Origin: Enoplolaimus lenunculus
Taxonomy: Eukaryota; Nematoda; Enoplea; Enoplida; Thoracostomopsidae
Direction: 5' to 3'
DNA length: 64,000 nucleotides
Assembly (NCBI GenBank): GCA_030248215.1
Contig: JASANG010002808.1
Location: forward strand, 1 to 64,000
Each line of letters begins with the position of its first letter. Position 1 is the first letter of the stretch. This document shows, piece by piece, positions 9,491-22,559 of the stretch. A model generated the notes under the pieces. The model saw nothing but the letters and a program-made list of their open reading frames with translations, was not told the origin of the DNA and searched no databases. Made by a program: the position numbers and the translations under genes.

Positions 9491-10527
9491 ACCTGCAAGC
9501 AAGAATGAATGATCAGTTAAGACAAGAGTATGCAATTAGCTAAATTTTGCATAATCCAGAATGTCCCAGCACGCGTTATCATACGATGTAGGAAAACAAC
9601 AGTGATGTACCACCAACGCGTTAACGGTGCTGCGCTTGCCCAAAGAATCAAATATGGTTGGTCTATAAGTTCAGTAGCAGTTTAGCCTAAGCGAAACTGC
9701 TATTAGTTCCAGCTAAAAATTCAAATATGGTTTATAGTACATCAGCACAACATTAGAAACATTGTCAAAAATAAAAAGTTAATGTAAACGCTTTCTATGT
9801 TTCATACGGCAATTTTCATTACAAACAAGCTTTTAAGTCATTTCTGCGTTTGTCAAAACTATTGTAGCATCAACTTGTACTCAGAGTAAACATGTTGCAA
9901 GCAATAATTTGATTTAGCATACAAGAGCATAGAAACCACACAAAATCTTGTGTTCGTCTGAGTGACTATGAAATTTAATCGAATAATAACCTGGGCCGGT
10001 CGCTTCAACGCGTAAATTATGTAAAGCTGGCAATCACTGTTATGTTTCGACCAATGGTGTATGAGAAATAGAGTAAATATATCCCTCCGACACTTCTCGA
10101 AAGACCAGAAAATAGCAATTCAAACAGGGGTTACAATAATGCAACTTCCACGATAACATGCGTACACCAGGTGACTTTTGAGGGAGTATCGTCATCGACA
10201 CTGAAACCAAAAAAGCTTCAGTGTCCTTACACCTCTGGCTTCGGCAACCAAAAAAGTTCTACATTTCACTATGTTACGTTCACGACAATTAATATTCATG
10301 CTAAAACAAACAGTGATAACAACCTCTCCCGTAAAGAGTGGAACTTTAAGAAATCTCGACAATAAAAGCTTTCGAAATTGCCTCAAAGTAGTCACAAACT
10401 GGGTGAAAATTTAGCATTTGTAAAAATTGGAAAAAATATCGCTGCAAAAATTACCAAAACCGCCGGCAAACTTTGTGACGGTAAGGAAGCCGGAGGAAGA
10501 CCTTTGGTTGCATGTCGTACTTTGTAC

Positions 10528-10766
10528 CAGGGTGTAATCGAATATTCGTTTCAGTTTCCGGTGTAAATCGGTGTCCGTTTTAGTTTCCGTTCGGCCATTT
10601 CTTTTTTAAAATTTAAAACTGCTCGGTGAATATTTACATGCCTCAATTGTGTTGGCAGAAAATTAAGACATCTTTGAAACTTTTAAACATAAATGTCCGT
10701 TTTCCGTTTTTTTGTTATTTTAATCGCTATCCGTTTCCGTTATCTTTACTATCCGTCTACGCCGTG
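10528..10766 (+). mobile_element. hAT-like MITE, 239 bp, with 8-bp target duplication
   Basis: The left end CAGGGTGTAA and right end CTACGCCGTG are imperfect inverted repeats. The flanks CTTTGTAC (10520-10527) and CTTTGCAC (10767-10774) match at 7 of 8 positions, the duplication length typical of hAT transposons. The interior holds repeated CCGTTT words and no frame. The same family recurs at 21424, 25967, 34430, 46074 and 54250. Confidence 0.75.
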
Positions 10767-12088
10767 CTTTGCACTATTCAAAAACAATTTTAAATGTTGA
10801 AGCATTTTCTTTGATTTACAAGACTATTTAATAAACACAATTCAGTTTAATGACGTAGATTTAAAAATATAATACCAAACATGTTTTGTTCGTAGGTTTC
10901 GGTTTGTTTTAGTTCAAATATCGCTTTTACCACGGTTCAGCAACCATAAGATAAAGTTCTATTAATAGCAGATGTATACGTCACGTGATCTAAACCGTTA
11001 TCTTCTATGAACAAGCTCGTTAGGGTATATTGGGGTAACTTTTAATTCGATATTTTGTCGACTGACACAAACTTTTTGAACCACAAACAACCGACCAGTG
11101 GTATCGAAGTAAACCTTTGTATGTTTTTCACTTTGTTTTTGTATTTTGTGTAGGAGATTGGAAGACATCGCGGATCCTAAACATTAGGGAACCAGGCGTT
11201 ATGTATCGTGAAAAAACATCTCGAGCGAAGCTAACATAGACAAAAATTTTAGTATTGAATCTAAATACAAAATTTTGATTTTGATCTCTGTTACAAGTCA
11301 TTGCGAGGATGTAGGCCCCTCTTTGAATTCACCAGGAGCGGATAAATGTTTGGCGGGAATGAGCCTAAAATATCCAAGACCAAGTTGAGACCACTGAACC
11401 TAGCTGAATTTGCTATTTTGTGAACAAAGTCACATTCGGTTCAATTGTGTACTTGTATGTCCATACAGACAATTAGATTATTGTGTGTAACACCCGTGTC
11501 TTTTTTGTAACATTTGGTAACGTTTGTATTTTTAGTTTGATTCAATAGCACAAACAATGTACCAAATTAGCCCTTTTGAATGAAATCATATTTGGCTAAA
11601 AAAAACTAACAATAAATTATACGGCTTGCACCCACAGTTGCCGGTGTTATAAAACGTTTCAGAACAACTTGCTTTAGTCTGCAATTTAGCACTGCAAAAG
11701 GTTTGAGAAAATTTCGATTCCAACAATGCGGCATCTTAAGTTTAACGTATGCTCAATATGAATTTTTAGTTGGAAATTTTTAATTTATTCATTTTTTCGA
11801 AAATACTTGCGATTGGAATGTGTATTTGTTACACACTTTCATCGATATCTCGTATTCTACTGGCTTCATAGAGAATTTGCGATACGTTGACAACTAAATG
11901 GCAAATCTTTAGATTGGCAACTCTAAGAACCTCGAACATATAAATAAACTGCTATTATTATTCTAAGTTATAAGTTATCTTGTGCAATTATATATTAATA
12001 AAATATACATATATAATATATGTGTTGGAGACAATTTTGATTCTTTACAAACTTAAGCTTTTATTGTACTTATTTAAGGTTTAAGTTA

Positions 12089-12297
12089 GGATTGCGCTAT
12101 GCTTGACGTCCGGCACCGTGCGTCACCCGTAAGGCGCTTTGCGTCACCGGACGTTATCATACGTTACCGCACGTGAGTTATTTGCGTCCGGTACCACACG
12201 GTGACAGACGACGCCGTATGGTGACGGACAGCGCCGTACGGGTGACGGAGGGTGGCCACCAGACTGTGCCGCACGTCAAAAAGTATAGCTTAACCCT
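12089..12297. mobile_element. GC-rich TA-flanked MITE, copy 1
   Basis: Ends with GGATTGCGCTATGCTT on the left and the reverse complement of the same motif (AAGTATAGCTTAACCC) on the right, flanked by TA. The inside is built from CpG-rich words such as CCGTGCGTCACC and GTGACGGACAG, in sharp contrast to the AT-rich surroundings. A second, better preserved copy is at 52768-53012. Confidence 0.7.
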
Positions 12298-14008
12298 TAT
12301 GCTTAAATTTGTTGCAGGATGTATCTATGAACTAAAGTAATTAGGTAACTTTTGGTTTTAGGCAGCGCAATAATTTAGTTTGCTGGTGACTGAGCCATCT
12401 AATGCCAAAGGTCGTTTTGAAATATATATGAAGGCATGAAAAGAGCAGCGGTCCCGTAAACCGTACGTCGTGAGTTCTAACACACCGCATCGACAGTACA
12501 ATTGGAATAAATAGATATATGATTCTCTGATTAACTTATAGTTGTATCCCGCATTTTCAAATGCCTTTAGCATCTGTCACCGTTTACCAGTTAGCAATAG
12601 GTTTTAGAACTGATAAACTCCTGTCTTTGCGAATCTCAAAATTTGAATTTTGCGTATCTCAAAATTTGAATTTCAACCAGGGCCGGAATAAAATTTCTGC
12701 TGGCCATAGGCTAAAGTTTTGTTTGGGCATCGTAAAATTAGCAAAAGTTTAAAGCCCGCTTAAGGAGCGCTTTTGGAGGTAACATAATAATTTTAGAAAT
12801 TCGCAAAACGGTGGTTTTGAGAGGTACACCGAGTCTCACGACAGCTGCCAGAAAATACTACGAAGCATATACAGAGTGTTACGAGAGTTCCCGAGCAATT
12901 GTGGATACAAATCTTCTCGGCATGATTGGCGTTGAGCTCTATTCGAGAACCATGACATAGCCCCAAGAGTACTATCCGTTATTCCAACTGTCTTTTCGTG
13001 CTCTGGGTTTTCTCTGTCGACTGCCTTTCTCGCTATTTAGACGCGTTGGCAAGGAATGGCTGAAAACATCGTGTGAAATTGGTATAGGTTTTATATTTTA
13101 TTTCGGGGAGTATATAACGTCGAACCAAGAAAGCGAGAAATTTTTTTGATATTTAGCAGCTTATACGTTGTTCTAAAAGGTTTAACGAGTCTCTTAAGCT
13201 ATTAAAAACCAAGGCGAAGGTAGAATAACGTAGAAAAACTTGCGAGCGATGCAAGTTGAAGCCAGACGTCATTCAAAATTATAGCAGTTTTTGACTAAAC
13301 TGGTTAGAGCGGGGCTCTAATGAGCTATTGCTTTATCATTTTCCAGTTCTTCCAGCGAATATATAGAGATGTTTCTACTAAAATACAAACGCAGCAGTTT
13401 ACAGATTCAGGTGTAGCAAAATTCAGGACCCTATTTATCGCGGTGCCTAGGCTATAGCTTACTTGGCATATATGGTTAGTCAGTCCTTGGTCTCAGGGGT
13501 GTTATTCGACACCCCTGTAAACACATGGGGGTGTTTTAGCTGCTGTAAAAACAGCAAACCTTTAGCGTCGTGCTGGAACTTAAACGTTTAATGTGCGCAA
13601 GCATCCCGCTCTACTCTGATCGTGAGGTTGAGATTTTTAAGGACTCAGCGTCTCGTTTGACTCTTGGTGTTTACCGAAGGTAGAGTACCTTCCCAGACCA
13701 GCCCAAAAGCAAAATTTAGATATTCCTTTTCGCTTCTAGCTTGGCTACCGCGCCCCTATTAAACATGTCTAAAAATTGTTTTTGTGCCCATGAAGTAGCA
13801 CAAACCAAATGCGAAACATGTGCTGCATTTCCAAATTTCGGATCTGAACATATTTAACAATATGAGCCTGGAGTAGAGTTCATCTTTTGATATGCCCCGG
13901 CTAAGTTTAAAATGTGACTTAACCGATTTAATTTTTTAAAATATCTGTACTTAAATATACGCCAAAGTTTATTGGTTCAAATTCTAAAACAAAGCGTTCA
14001 CTTGCGTG

Positions 14009-14150
14009 CATCATATATAATATATATTATATATTATATATAATATATACATATATATAACATATATATAATATATATTATATATGTATATATTATATAT
14101 ATAAATATATATTATATATAATATATATACATATACATATATCTCTATAT
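14009..14150. repeat. AT dinucleotide-type tract
   Basis: About 140 bp of almost pure alternating TA with interruptions, self-complementary throughout and able to extrude hairpins. Simple repeat; likely length-variable and hard to assemble. Confidence 0.9.
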
Positions 14151-15871
14151 ATAAATTCATAAACATTTAGTGTCAGGAAATTGATTCAGACGTTGAAAAC
14201 GTTCAAATTACAGGTTTTACTTTAGTGAAAACGTCTCAAAGTCTGAAAGAACCTGTCATCATTGGTTTTTTGCTTTGTTTGAGAGGGAGGCAAACATTAC
14301 TGTGGTACTTATAACCAACATGACGAGTAGTATTTGAAGTGCCTGAAATTAAAAAAAAGATGGCGTGTATAAGTTGTCCAGCCTGGTGGAGCGGTTGCCT
14401 ATATCTTTGAAACTAAAAAACACGAGCCTCATACTCCTGACTGCATTCAGTTTCTGTCATAAGTAAAGTGACAGATCTTTCTACTATGTCGCTGCAGTAT
14501 ATAGTTGCAACTTTAAAATTTAGCAATTCAATTATACATGTGTGGTACACAATTAGGCAAAGCGTGGAACTTAACATCGCTGTTGTACTTTGTTAATATG
14601 AATACATAAACTTCAAATCAGTTGACTTGGTACATCCCGATGGCTACGATTGCATGAATGCGTTTAAGACGACATCAAAACCTAAGGAAATTAAAATACG
14701 CCATCGCTGCAAACTAGATGACTTGATCAATTAACTCAGAGAGCGAATTAGTTATTTCTGGTTAGTTCTAAGTTCATAACAGGAAACTTCAACTTGCTCT
14801 GCGCTGATATAACTCCGAGTGACTTGATTAATTAACTCAAAATGAATGCAATCAATTCAGTATTTTGAGTTCTGAAAGACCCAGTTCAGCGCTACGCTCA
14901 GGCTTACGAGTGGGTTCAACTTATTCTGAGTTAAAATCAACACTCTAGAATTTACAGTGATCTTTGTGAATTTAGATTCTGCCAGTTTTGAACTTCAATT
15001 TGTTGATTTGGTGTATTCTAATTACTACGATTGAATGAATGCATTAAGATTGCTCATCGTTTGGAAATAGTTAATACGATGCCTAACTGATGAAAACTGC
15101 TGTAAACTGTTGGAAATACATGGCCTTAGGCAGATGAAGTGAGCCAAGTGTGATAAGTCATATCAAAAGAATGATTATTGTCTGTACCAAATATAAGCTC
15201 AAATATTGTAAAATTATAAAAATATTTATTTATTCCCATTAGCATTGTAAATGTTTTGAAAACAGTTTATGCCGTCCCTAACTGATGATAACTATTAACC
15301 TACAGAAAAAGTGTGATATTGAACAATTTAAATCAAACGCATGGCTGTTGTCTGTGCCAAAAATCCTTGGGTATTGCCAAGATTACAGTTTGAGGAGAGC
15401 CGCGCCAATTGATCACGTTTTTATAGTTTGTACCTAAATCAATTAATTGTTTCCAAATGTGAATTTATTAACCAAAATGTAATTACTGCGAAACCATTGG
15501 ACTAAACCCGTGACCGGTTTGCCACCCTATGGCTACGCCATTGGAGAAATACGTATTGAAAAGCAAACTTTGGTAAAACAAACTGTTATGTTCCGTCTGA
15601 GCCTCTGTCTGTGTTTTATTGCCCTAAACGGGACGGTTGCACTTCAAGCGATTAGTTTCAATTGTGTATGGTTATTGCTAGCATTTTAGACTTATGATAT
15701 GCTTGCTACCAGACCAAATGCGCGGTTCACGTAATAATTCAGGTAACATGGGACAATGTTTTGTCCCTATTAAACTATTGGGTAACATTTTGTGTGCTTA
15801 CAGAAGCATATCATGTTCAGTAAAGTCGTATTTGTCTGCTATCATCATGCGTAAGTTACCTTTTGTTCTTC

Positions 15872-15983
15872 AGTATCATATGATATTCGACGTACTGTTT
15901 GCGAATATCATCTGATATATTTTCAAATGTCTGCATACTTGAGGTAGCATGCCAAATTGTCTTGTCGAATATCATATGATACT
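15872..15983. repeat. Perfect 20-bp inverted repeat around a 72-base centre
   Basis: AGTATCATATGATATTCGAC at 15872-15891 is exactly repeated in inverse at 15964-15983. The arms themselves contain the palindrome ATCATATGAT. A third, imperfect copy of the arm lies inside near 15901-15918. It is probably the core of a foldback element; no frame is inside. Confidence 0.8.
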
Positions 15984-16349
15984 AGAATTTGCAATTTGAA
16001 TTTTTGAATTATGACGCTGTAGTTCTGAACGATTTTGTGTCGGAAACGAATTTTCAGGCGTGTTTTTACATAACTAATTGCGAGAGAAATTCCTCTCGCT
16101 GTTGAAATTTTTACTTCAAAAACGTAGGCGTTCGCTGCTTGCTAAATTCAGTTTGAAGCTAAATTGAACAAGTAAGCGTCGCAAAAAGATGAATTAATAC
16201 TTAAAACTACCGAAATCAACATAAAAATCGCTGAAATTCTGTTAATTTTTTGTTTATTGAGCGACGTCTCCGAGCAAAGCTCGGAGTTTCGCGAAGCGTT
16301 TTATGTTTTGTACACGGGGACCAAAGAAATGTGAATAATTTGTTTACAA

Positions 16350-16870
16350 AGTCCCTCAACCGTCAAATTAATAGCTAACTACTAACTAATTATCATATTA
16401 GCGTATTTGGTTACACACAAATTAGCACTTTTTGCATTATCTCGCTTATTGTTAAGTTTTAAAGCTATACTATTTCAGTACTAAAGATTTTTGGCTGCAA
16501 GAATCTGAATAAATTGTTTATAAACCTCCAAAAAATGAACAGCTAGCTAACAACTAATTAGCGTACAAGCTATGCTAATAATGGAAGTTGAATTGAGGAT
16601 CATCATTTTTATGATCATTTGGGCCCTGTTGGCTTTAGAGTTTTCTGGCACCAGGAATTTATACATAACGCTTAAAAATTGAAAAACTTAAAAATTAGTT
16701 AGCTAAACGTTAATTAGCATATTAAATATGCCAGTTATAGTATCTGAATTGGTGTTCTCTGCGTGTAACACTATCTTCCATAGGGTTTGTGGATAAAAAC
16801 GCTTAAATATGTCGCTAAAACCTTCTATTTTTGTAAATCAATTGGATAATCGCTAATTAGCATATTAATC
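16350..16870. repeat. Four-copy modular repeat, period about 150-175 bp
   Basis: Words like TTAGCTAAC and CTAATTAGCATATTA recur at about 16375, 16545, 16690 and 16850, each followed by a more variable stretch. This suggests an old tandem array of about 160 bp units. A short stable hairpin (CTCCGAGC / GCTCGGAG) lies just upstream at 16268-16286. Confidence 0.5.
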
Positions 16871-17725
16871 CCATTGCATTTGAGCTTATTGTCAGTACGA
16901 GGGTCTGACCTTCGCGTTATACTTTTAACACCACCACAACTTATATGACTGCAATTTTCGCATGGCTGTTTGGGCATGGTTTTTAATGAAATCCCCGTGG
17001 GTCCTGATGGGGCGGCTAAAAATATCACTCATAGAGCGGAGCAAGGTGGGTCGACAGAAAGCCGCTCCACTTTCATTCCTGACATAAACCGTTGGCTTAG
17101 TACCAAAATTTTTAGCCCGACAAGGCCGGTGTGGAAATACATTCCTTCAACGACTCCCAAGTATTCATTGTCGGTATAACCCTAGCAGGATGAAACCGAA
17201 GGAAAAACCGACAACCGAAGCCATAGTCCAGGTCGTTCGCTTTTCTGTTTGAGCCAAGGCTCACGCATCTTTAACAGTTATCGAATGTGGCAGTGAAATA
17301 CATAAATCAACCTAACATAATCGACATTAGAAGATCTTAAGCCACAATCTGAACACATTTCAGCTGTCAATACTTATCCGTACCTAAACTATGCAACGGT
17401 TTTCGAATCCAAAAGTTGAAACGAAAACAGCAAATGCCAAGGGAAACACAAAAAAAACATAATTTGTTGTTGCAAATACCAATAAAACGGCGTTCAGTTC
17501 AATAAAATAATAAAAGCAACGATAACATAAGAAATACTACATAAAGACTAATGCTATCTGTGTTTTTAGGCTGCACGTCCAGTGGGTAGTTTCCGTGCGT
17601 CGAATGGGGCAATCAAAAAGTATTTGTTGAGAGATTCTTTTATTTTAAAACAAATTAATACGGTTACGTATCTGTACCATAAAACTGCAGTTCATTTGCC
17701 ATAAATGAGAGTGGAAATTGCAGTA

Positions 17726-18111
17726 CTGTATTGACCCGAATAAGAGGGGGGAACTGATATTTATTTGGCCTATCCAGAGGCTACCTCCCTTGTTATTCGG
17801 TTACGGACTGTTATTTATTTTTAACCCACGCTCCGCCGCCCTTCGCTACTGATATATCCGGTACCGAAATTATCCGTTGGTTGAAGTAAACATTTATTTG
17901 TTTTGTGTCAATAGCTTGAGCGATAATACAAGGTAATAATTATGCGTGTAGTTTCAAAATTTCTTTAAAGTTTCGAACTCAAATTATTTGGTCCTGGAGT
18001 CATTTATGCGCTAAAATTAGGGCTAATTGACATTTATGGACTAACTCCTATTGATTTGGACTCAAAATGGGAACCCCCTCTTATTACCCCCTCTTATTCG
18101 GGTCAATACAA
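17726..18111. mobile_element. pogo/Tc1-like MITE, 386 bp, copy 1
   Basis: Inverted ends of at least 22 bp: the left arm contains TGTATTGACCCGAATAAG and runs on into GAGGGGG; the right arm is its reverse complement ending in GGTCAATACA. TA flanks both sides (17724-17725, 18112-18113), the target site of Tc1/mariner/pogo elements. No transposase frame. A second copy at 49360-49762 shares ends and interior. Confidence 0.75.
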
Positions 18112-18554
18112 TATATGTGTTATACCGTGTGTTTAATTTTATTTTAAATTTTAACTGCGCAAACCAAATTGCTTGACATATAACCTTAGCGTTAATTTTC
18201 AATTAAAGAAATTAATGCTTATGCTCATCTTAGAATTATGAAACTTAAAATTCACGTGTTAATATTCATCTGACAAAATTGGGGAACAAAATTTTAGACG
18301 ACGCCCCTCAAAAGTAGCTTGGGCCGTAAAACTTTTGGCTTAGCAACATGCTTTACAGTAAATGTTTCTCTCTAAAGTTGGAAAATGAAACAGAATGCTG
18401 CGCAAAAACCAGAGCATTGTTAATTTTAGCGTTGCCTGTGTTGAAAATCAAACGAAATATAACTTTCCGACTTAACCTTCTTACCCTGTTCTGATAAACT
18501 TTGCAGCGTACAATAATTGTATATTTATTTCTCATGTTACCCGCAATTACATTC

Positions 18555-18563
18555 TATATAAAA
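18555..18563 (+). promoter_or_regulatory. Possible TATA box before exon 1a
   Basis: TATATAAAA lies 30-38 bases before the ATG at 18593. Transcription from it would give a leader of only a few bases, which is unusual, so either this box is fortuitous or the leader is very short. Sequence match only. Confidence 0.25.
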
Positions 18564-18592
18564 TTACATTAAGATGGTAATGTAATAACATA

Positions 18593-19140
18593 ATGTCATG
18601 CTATAACCTCCGCGACTCAGCCCGTCAATTTCCTGTATATTCGGGTAACGTTACGAGTCAAACATTTACATCAGACAATGGGGGTAACTATCTGTCCCCA
18701 TCGATGTATTCTCGCCAACAAAATACTCCTAAAACCCCACAACCAACTTCAGAATGGAACTATATAGATTATTCAAGGTCAGTACCCAAACAGAACCAAG
18801 GCTACGGTGACAATCACTTCATTGCTGTCCATGGTTATCAGCGTAGCGTATCGCCAATCCGACCGTCATTAAATTCGGCACAGAGTCCAAATGAATCCTT
18901 CCTAGCGGCGCCACAGTATTCTCTCGCACGAAATGGTCGTGGATTTTTAAGCAGTCATGATTTAAGACGCTGTTACGATTACGACACCGTCCCTTCTGCG
19001 AGTCCACACGCAACCGTGACACAAAAGTATGGCAGCTATGATGATCAGAGTTATGCAAATGACCAGTCGTGTCCCTATTCGGACACTGAAACGTTCGAAA
19101 GTGATGGATATCAAGCATGGTTGAGAAGCGGATCGTACCG
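18593..19140 (+). CDS. rph3a: Rabphilin homologue, alternative first coding exon 1a (182 codons plus 2 bases)
   Basis: The ATG at 18593 is preceded by an in-frame stop at 18578, so this is the start of its frame. The frame stays open to a good donor (CCG/GTAAGG at 19141) and ends in phase 2. The exon at 34796 begins with the single base needed (CG+A gives Arg), so it can join there across a 15.7 kb intron. The product is disordered and rich in Tyr, Ser, Gln, Asn and Pro, with many Tyr-Gly/Tyr-Asp spots and an acidic Ser/Thr patch near its end (YSDTETFESDGY). No domain is visible. Coding composition is clear, but assignment to rabphilin rests on phase, strand and order only; it could belong to another transcript. 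Confidence 0.6.
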
Positions 19141-19159
19141 GTAAGGAAATCATAAGAAC

Positions 19160-19330
19160 CGGAATTTGTCGCGTAGCAAGGTCACCTCGATAGGAGGCTA
19201 AACATTTTTCAGGTAGGGCATACAAGGGTTTTTGATGACCACCAGCAAGGTTGAAAATTTTCAAAGGGAGAGTCGAAGTCTTCTAGGGTGGGGTTGCACT
19301 CCCCCTGGCCCCGTTTACCCACGAGCTCTA
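19160..19330 (-). repeat. Dispersed GTAGCC/CTTGTAAGTC repeat, minus orientation
   Basis: Shares ordered words with copies at 25065, 33785, 36655, 45695, 53325 and 54900: a terminal GTAGCC or its complement, a CCCCTCCCC-like block, GAAAATTTTCAACCTTGC, and TATACCCTCCTGAAAAA. No frame and no clear target duplication seen. A short non-autonomous element, class unknown. Confidence 0.5.
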
Positions 19331-19511
19331 CCAGTATGTTAATTGTGGTACTTGTTTTAGGTTCACCTCACACCAGTGTTTAATTTAATAGAAGTCGAAA
19401 GCTTCCCATACAGTATATATTATTACTTATATCAATGCTTGGGCCTAGGGTGTGTGTGGAGTTTTATGCAGCGGGCCGGGAGAATTCAACAAGTACCTTA
19501 CGTAGAATCAA

Positions 19512-19600
19512 GGATGGTGGCACGTTGGTCGAGTGGTAAACGCAGCCAAAAACTTAGCCATCAAGGGATATCATGTATTAAAGTCTGGAGTAAAATTGTT
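19512..19600 (+). repeat. Degenerate tRNA-like SINE head
   Basis: GTTGGTCGAGTGGTAAACGC resembles the pol III A box of tRNA-derived SINEs. The B box expected about 40 bases later is not clean. Probably an old SINE remnant, not a functional tRNA. Confidence 0.3.
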
Positions 19601-21423
19601 CACACCGCTGTTTTGGCCGGAAGTCTATTATGTACGAGAACTTTTCAGCTGTTTCTTGATACAGTCATTATTGCCATATTGCCTCTAGAGCTATCTCTAA
19701 CAATTTTATCAGGCAATCCCGAATGCTCTGAAATAACCATAACGTTTATTTAAAGTGACCCAAGCTACAGTACAGTAAAATTTAATTACTAAAATTTTTG
19801 CACGAAAATAAGTCTCAATAGAAGCTAGCGCCGGTTCGGGTGCCATATGGGACCAGGTTGGCTCTGCTCGTTTGCTGGAAAAGCTTTTGCTGCTACTTTA
19901 CAAAAGATTTGCTGCGCTAATAAGTCTGTTACAATTAACTGCATGCTTCTCCTAAAACTGTTTTATCCCCTGCAATATTGAGCTAGCAACGAGATGAGCC
20001 TTGAGCACGATACGGCTCCGGAACAGTGCCGGTTTTAGCAAGTGCGCCCCCCAAAACTATAACGGCGCAAATTGGTAAACACTTAAAGTAGAATCTTGTT
20101 TTCGTAAATCAATGTTGTGTTTGACCGCTTCAATGAATTAACTTCAAAATTTCTTTTCAAATTGTGATAAATAAATATTTAAAAGTGTCACAGGTTCTTT
20201 TCATAAGTTTCAAACATAGGCGACAGACGTAACAACCAGCCATCCTAATAATATGTTTTATGCCTAGAAACATTTGGAATCGGTAATTTTTTATGTTACG
20301 CGGAACGAAATCTGTTTTTATACTAGAATGTTTAGTAAAGGACAATATAATTATACATGGATAGACTGGCCGCCTGACGTTCCGACCATGTGCCTTGTAG
20401 GCCGAAATTTTATATAAGCCGCTGCATATGTTTTAGCCTGTAGATATGTATTAACTATCATTTTCAGACAATGAGCGCTTTAAGATTGCAACTGCTAATG
20501 TGACGAAAACGTTACATTGCTACCTAACAGTCAATTTTTTAATTTTAAACATCTGATCTACCGACTTGTATGCAGTTTAAGATAGTTTATAGACCACTGC
20601 GAATTTTGTTTCGCTCTCAGTTAGTCAAAAATCAAGTAGGTTACTCCTATATTAAAAAATTTAAATCGGGCAACTTTGTGCAAAACTATATTAGCAAAAC
20701 GACAATAAAATTTTAAACTCTAGCCATTAGGGTAGCAAAAATTTCATATCCCGTGAGGATGATGTCATGAAAAAGTAATCTTTTTAAGATCTGGAGTCCA
20801 GCAAGTTGTTCTTCTCCAGAAATTTCAAGAAGGCGTATATCCGCCGGTCGCCTTACTTATACGTTCATCAAAAAGTTTCATTGTACGATAATTTAGCTAA
20901 TTTTTTAATATCTGATACTTTAACAGCGTGAATTTGCGATGCGGAAATATACAAGCTCCTATACAGCAAACCAGATTGTTTTCTGTTCTAAATACTCGGT
21001 TTATTTACCGAACCGCTAGGTTGTTTTATTTGATTTTCGATTCGAATTCACATGAGGCTATTTGTTTTTTCCTATCACGTATTAAACCGTTCTTTCTGAT
21101 ATCGTTTAAGGTGAATTTATAAGAGATCGTTATCATTGACGACATTTCGTCCTCTGCACATTCACATAACAGCTTTTTAAGTGGTTTATTGGGCTCTGCA
21201 ATTTGGTTTAAGATCTTCTGTTCAGCAATGTAAATGCCCATTGAAAATAGCAATACCACTAGCTGGATGGAATGATTCTAAGTAAATATGTTTTTACTGT
21301 ATTTAATAGTTTTTGGCGTTAGAATTTAGTAAACACGGCTATAAGAATGTATTTATAGAATAGGGCCGGGGAATATATAGAACATGTGAGAAGTACTACC
21401 AGTCACGCAGAAACTATGAGCGG

Positions 21424-21754
21424 CAGAGTATAATCAAATATCCGTTTCTGGTAAAAATCGATGTCGATTTCCATTATAGAAATAACGGAAATTACGTTAT
21501 TTTTACGTTCAAAATAAGATATAAATCAACTATATAACTCGCAATTTTTCGTTGCATATATGCTACAATTGTTTGAAATGAAATACAAATTACTGCATTC
21601 GCCATTTTTTCTTTAATAATTTTGAAAAACCCGTGGATATATATACACCACGCCTCAATTGTTTTGGCAAAAAATAAAACATTTTTGAATGTTTTATATA
21701 TACTTCAATATTCGTTTTCCGTTTCCGTTATTTTTACTATCCGTTTACACCCTG
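21424..21754 (+). mobile_element. hAT-like MITE, 331 bp, with 8-bp target duplication
   Basis: Ends CAGAGTATAATC and TATCCGTTTACACCCTG are family termini. Flanks ATGAGCGG (21416-21423) and GTGAGCGG (21755-21762) agree at 7 of 8 positions. The interior carries the family's CCTCAATTGTTTTGGC and repeated CCGTTT words. No transposase. Confidence 0.8.
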
Positions 21755-22455
21755 GTGAGCGGGTGATAAGCACTCTCCCATTTTGTGTTCAGACATAGTG
21801 TTAGCGTACCAAAGAAAACTTCATAAAAACTGCTAACATTCCACCTTACAACATACTAAAATTGCATTTGGCTTCTGGTTTGCTTGCATTGTGAAGTTTC
21901 TTTAACCATTTAGTATTGTACCTCAGTGCATGTGGCGCATCCGATTTGAATAAACTGCGGCGCCCCTTGTACATGCTTATACTTTCCCCACACTTGTTGT
22001 TAATTTGAAAAAATTCAGATGAGTTTTTCTCCACTTTACTGTATTTATTATTTCCCTAAGCTTTTACGCTTAGGCTTAGGTTTAACTTAATTCTCAGCGT
22101 ATTTTATCAAACAATCACATTACGTGTCGGGCGACGTTTTGTGGGTGGAAGTAAACAAGTATCTTAAATTCTTCTTTTTGTTTAAACCTAGGCGTGATCG
22201 GATGCCTACGGGCCGTCTTGAGGCTGTTCAAGACCTGTTCTGAGCGTAGGCGTCCTACTCTATGTTATTAATTTTTCGTTTGGCATTTCCTGGTAAAGTT
22301 TTCCGTCTGACTAAGTTACCTTTGAGACTTGTTTTGCTATTGAGATATTTATAAGGAGAAGGAAGTTGGAAATTTTGGTATTCGCAGTTCATTATACCAT
22401 TTTACTCTAATTCGATGTGAACATATGTCCAAGTTGAATATCATTTTTGTTGTGA

Positions 22456-22555
22456 TATTATTGTTATTATTATTATTATTATTATTATCTCATTATTATT
22501 ATTGTTATTGTTATTATTATTATCTTATTATTATTATTATTATTATTATTTTTAT
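22456..22555. repeat. ATT/TTA trinucleotide microsatellite
   Basis: About 100 bp of TTATTATT with a few interruptions (ATCTC, TTG). It ends directly at the foldback element starting at 22560. Confidence 0.9.
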
Positions 22556-22559
22556 TACC

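Larger units (their letters stand above)
6723..18554. other. Upstream non-coding region with scattered repeats
   Basis: No supported protein or RNA gene in nearly 12 kb. Frames are short and have intergenic composition. What can be named is listed separately: a GC-rich hairpin cluster (7690-7790), a degenerate AATTTGAATTT minisatellite (8490-9030), MITEs (9340, 10528, 12089, 17726), an AT dinucleotide tract (14009), a long hairpin (15872) and a four-copy modular repeat (16350). Two near-copies of an 80-bp segment occur at 14605-14690 and 14990-15070. Degenerate tRNA-like A boxes occur near 13305 and 14385. Confidence 0.5.

Noticed and set aside
13296-14460. tRNA-like A boxes near 13305 and 14385
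   Set aside because: No clean B box or cloverleaf follows; at most worn SINE heads, not tRNA genes.
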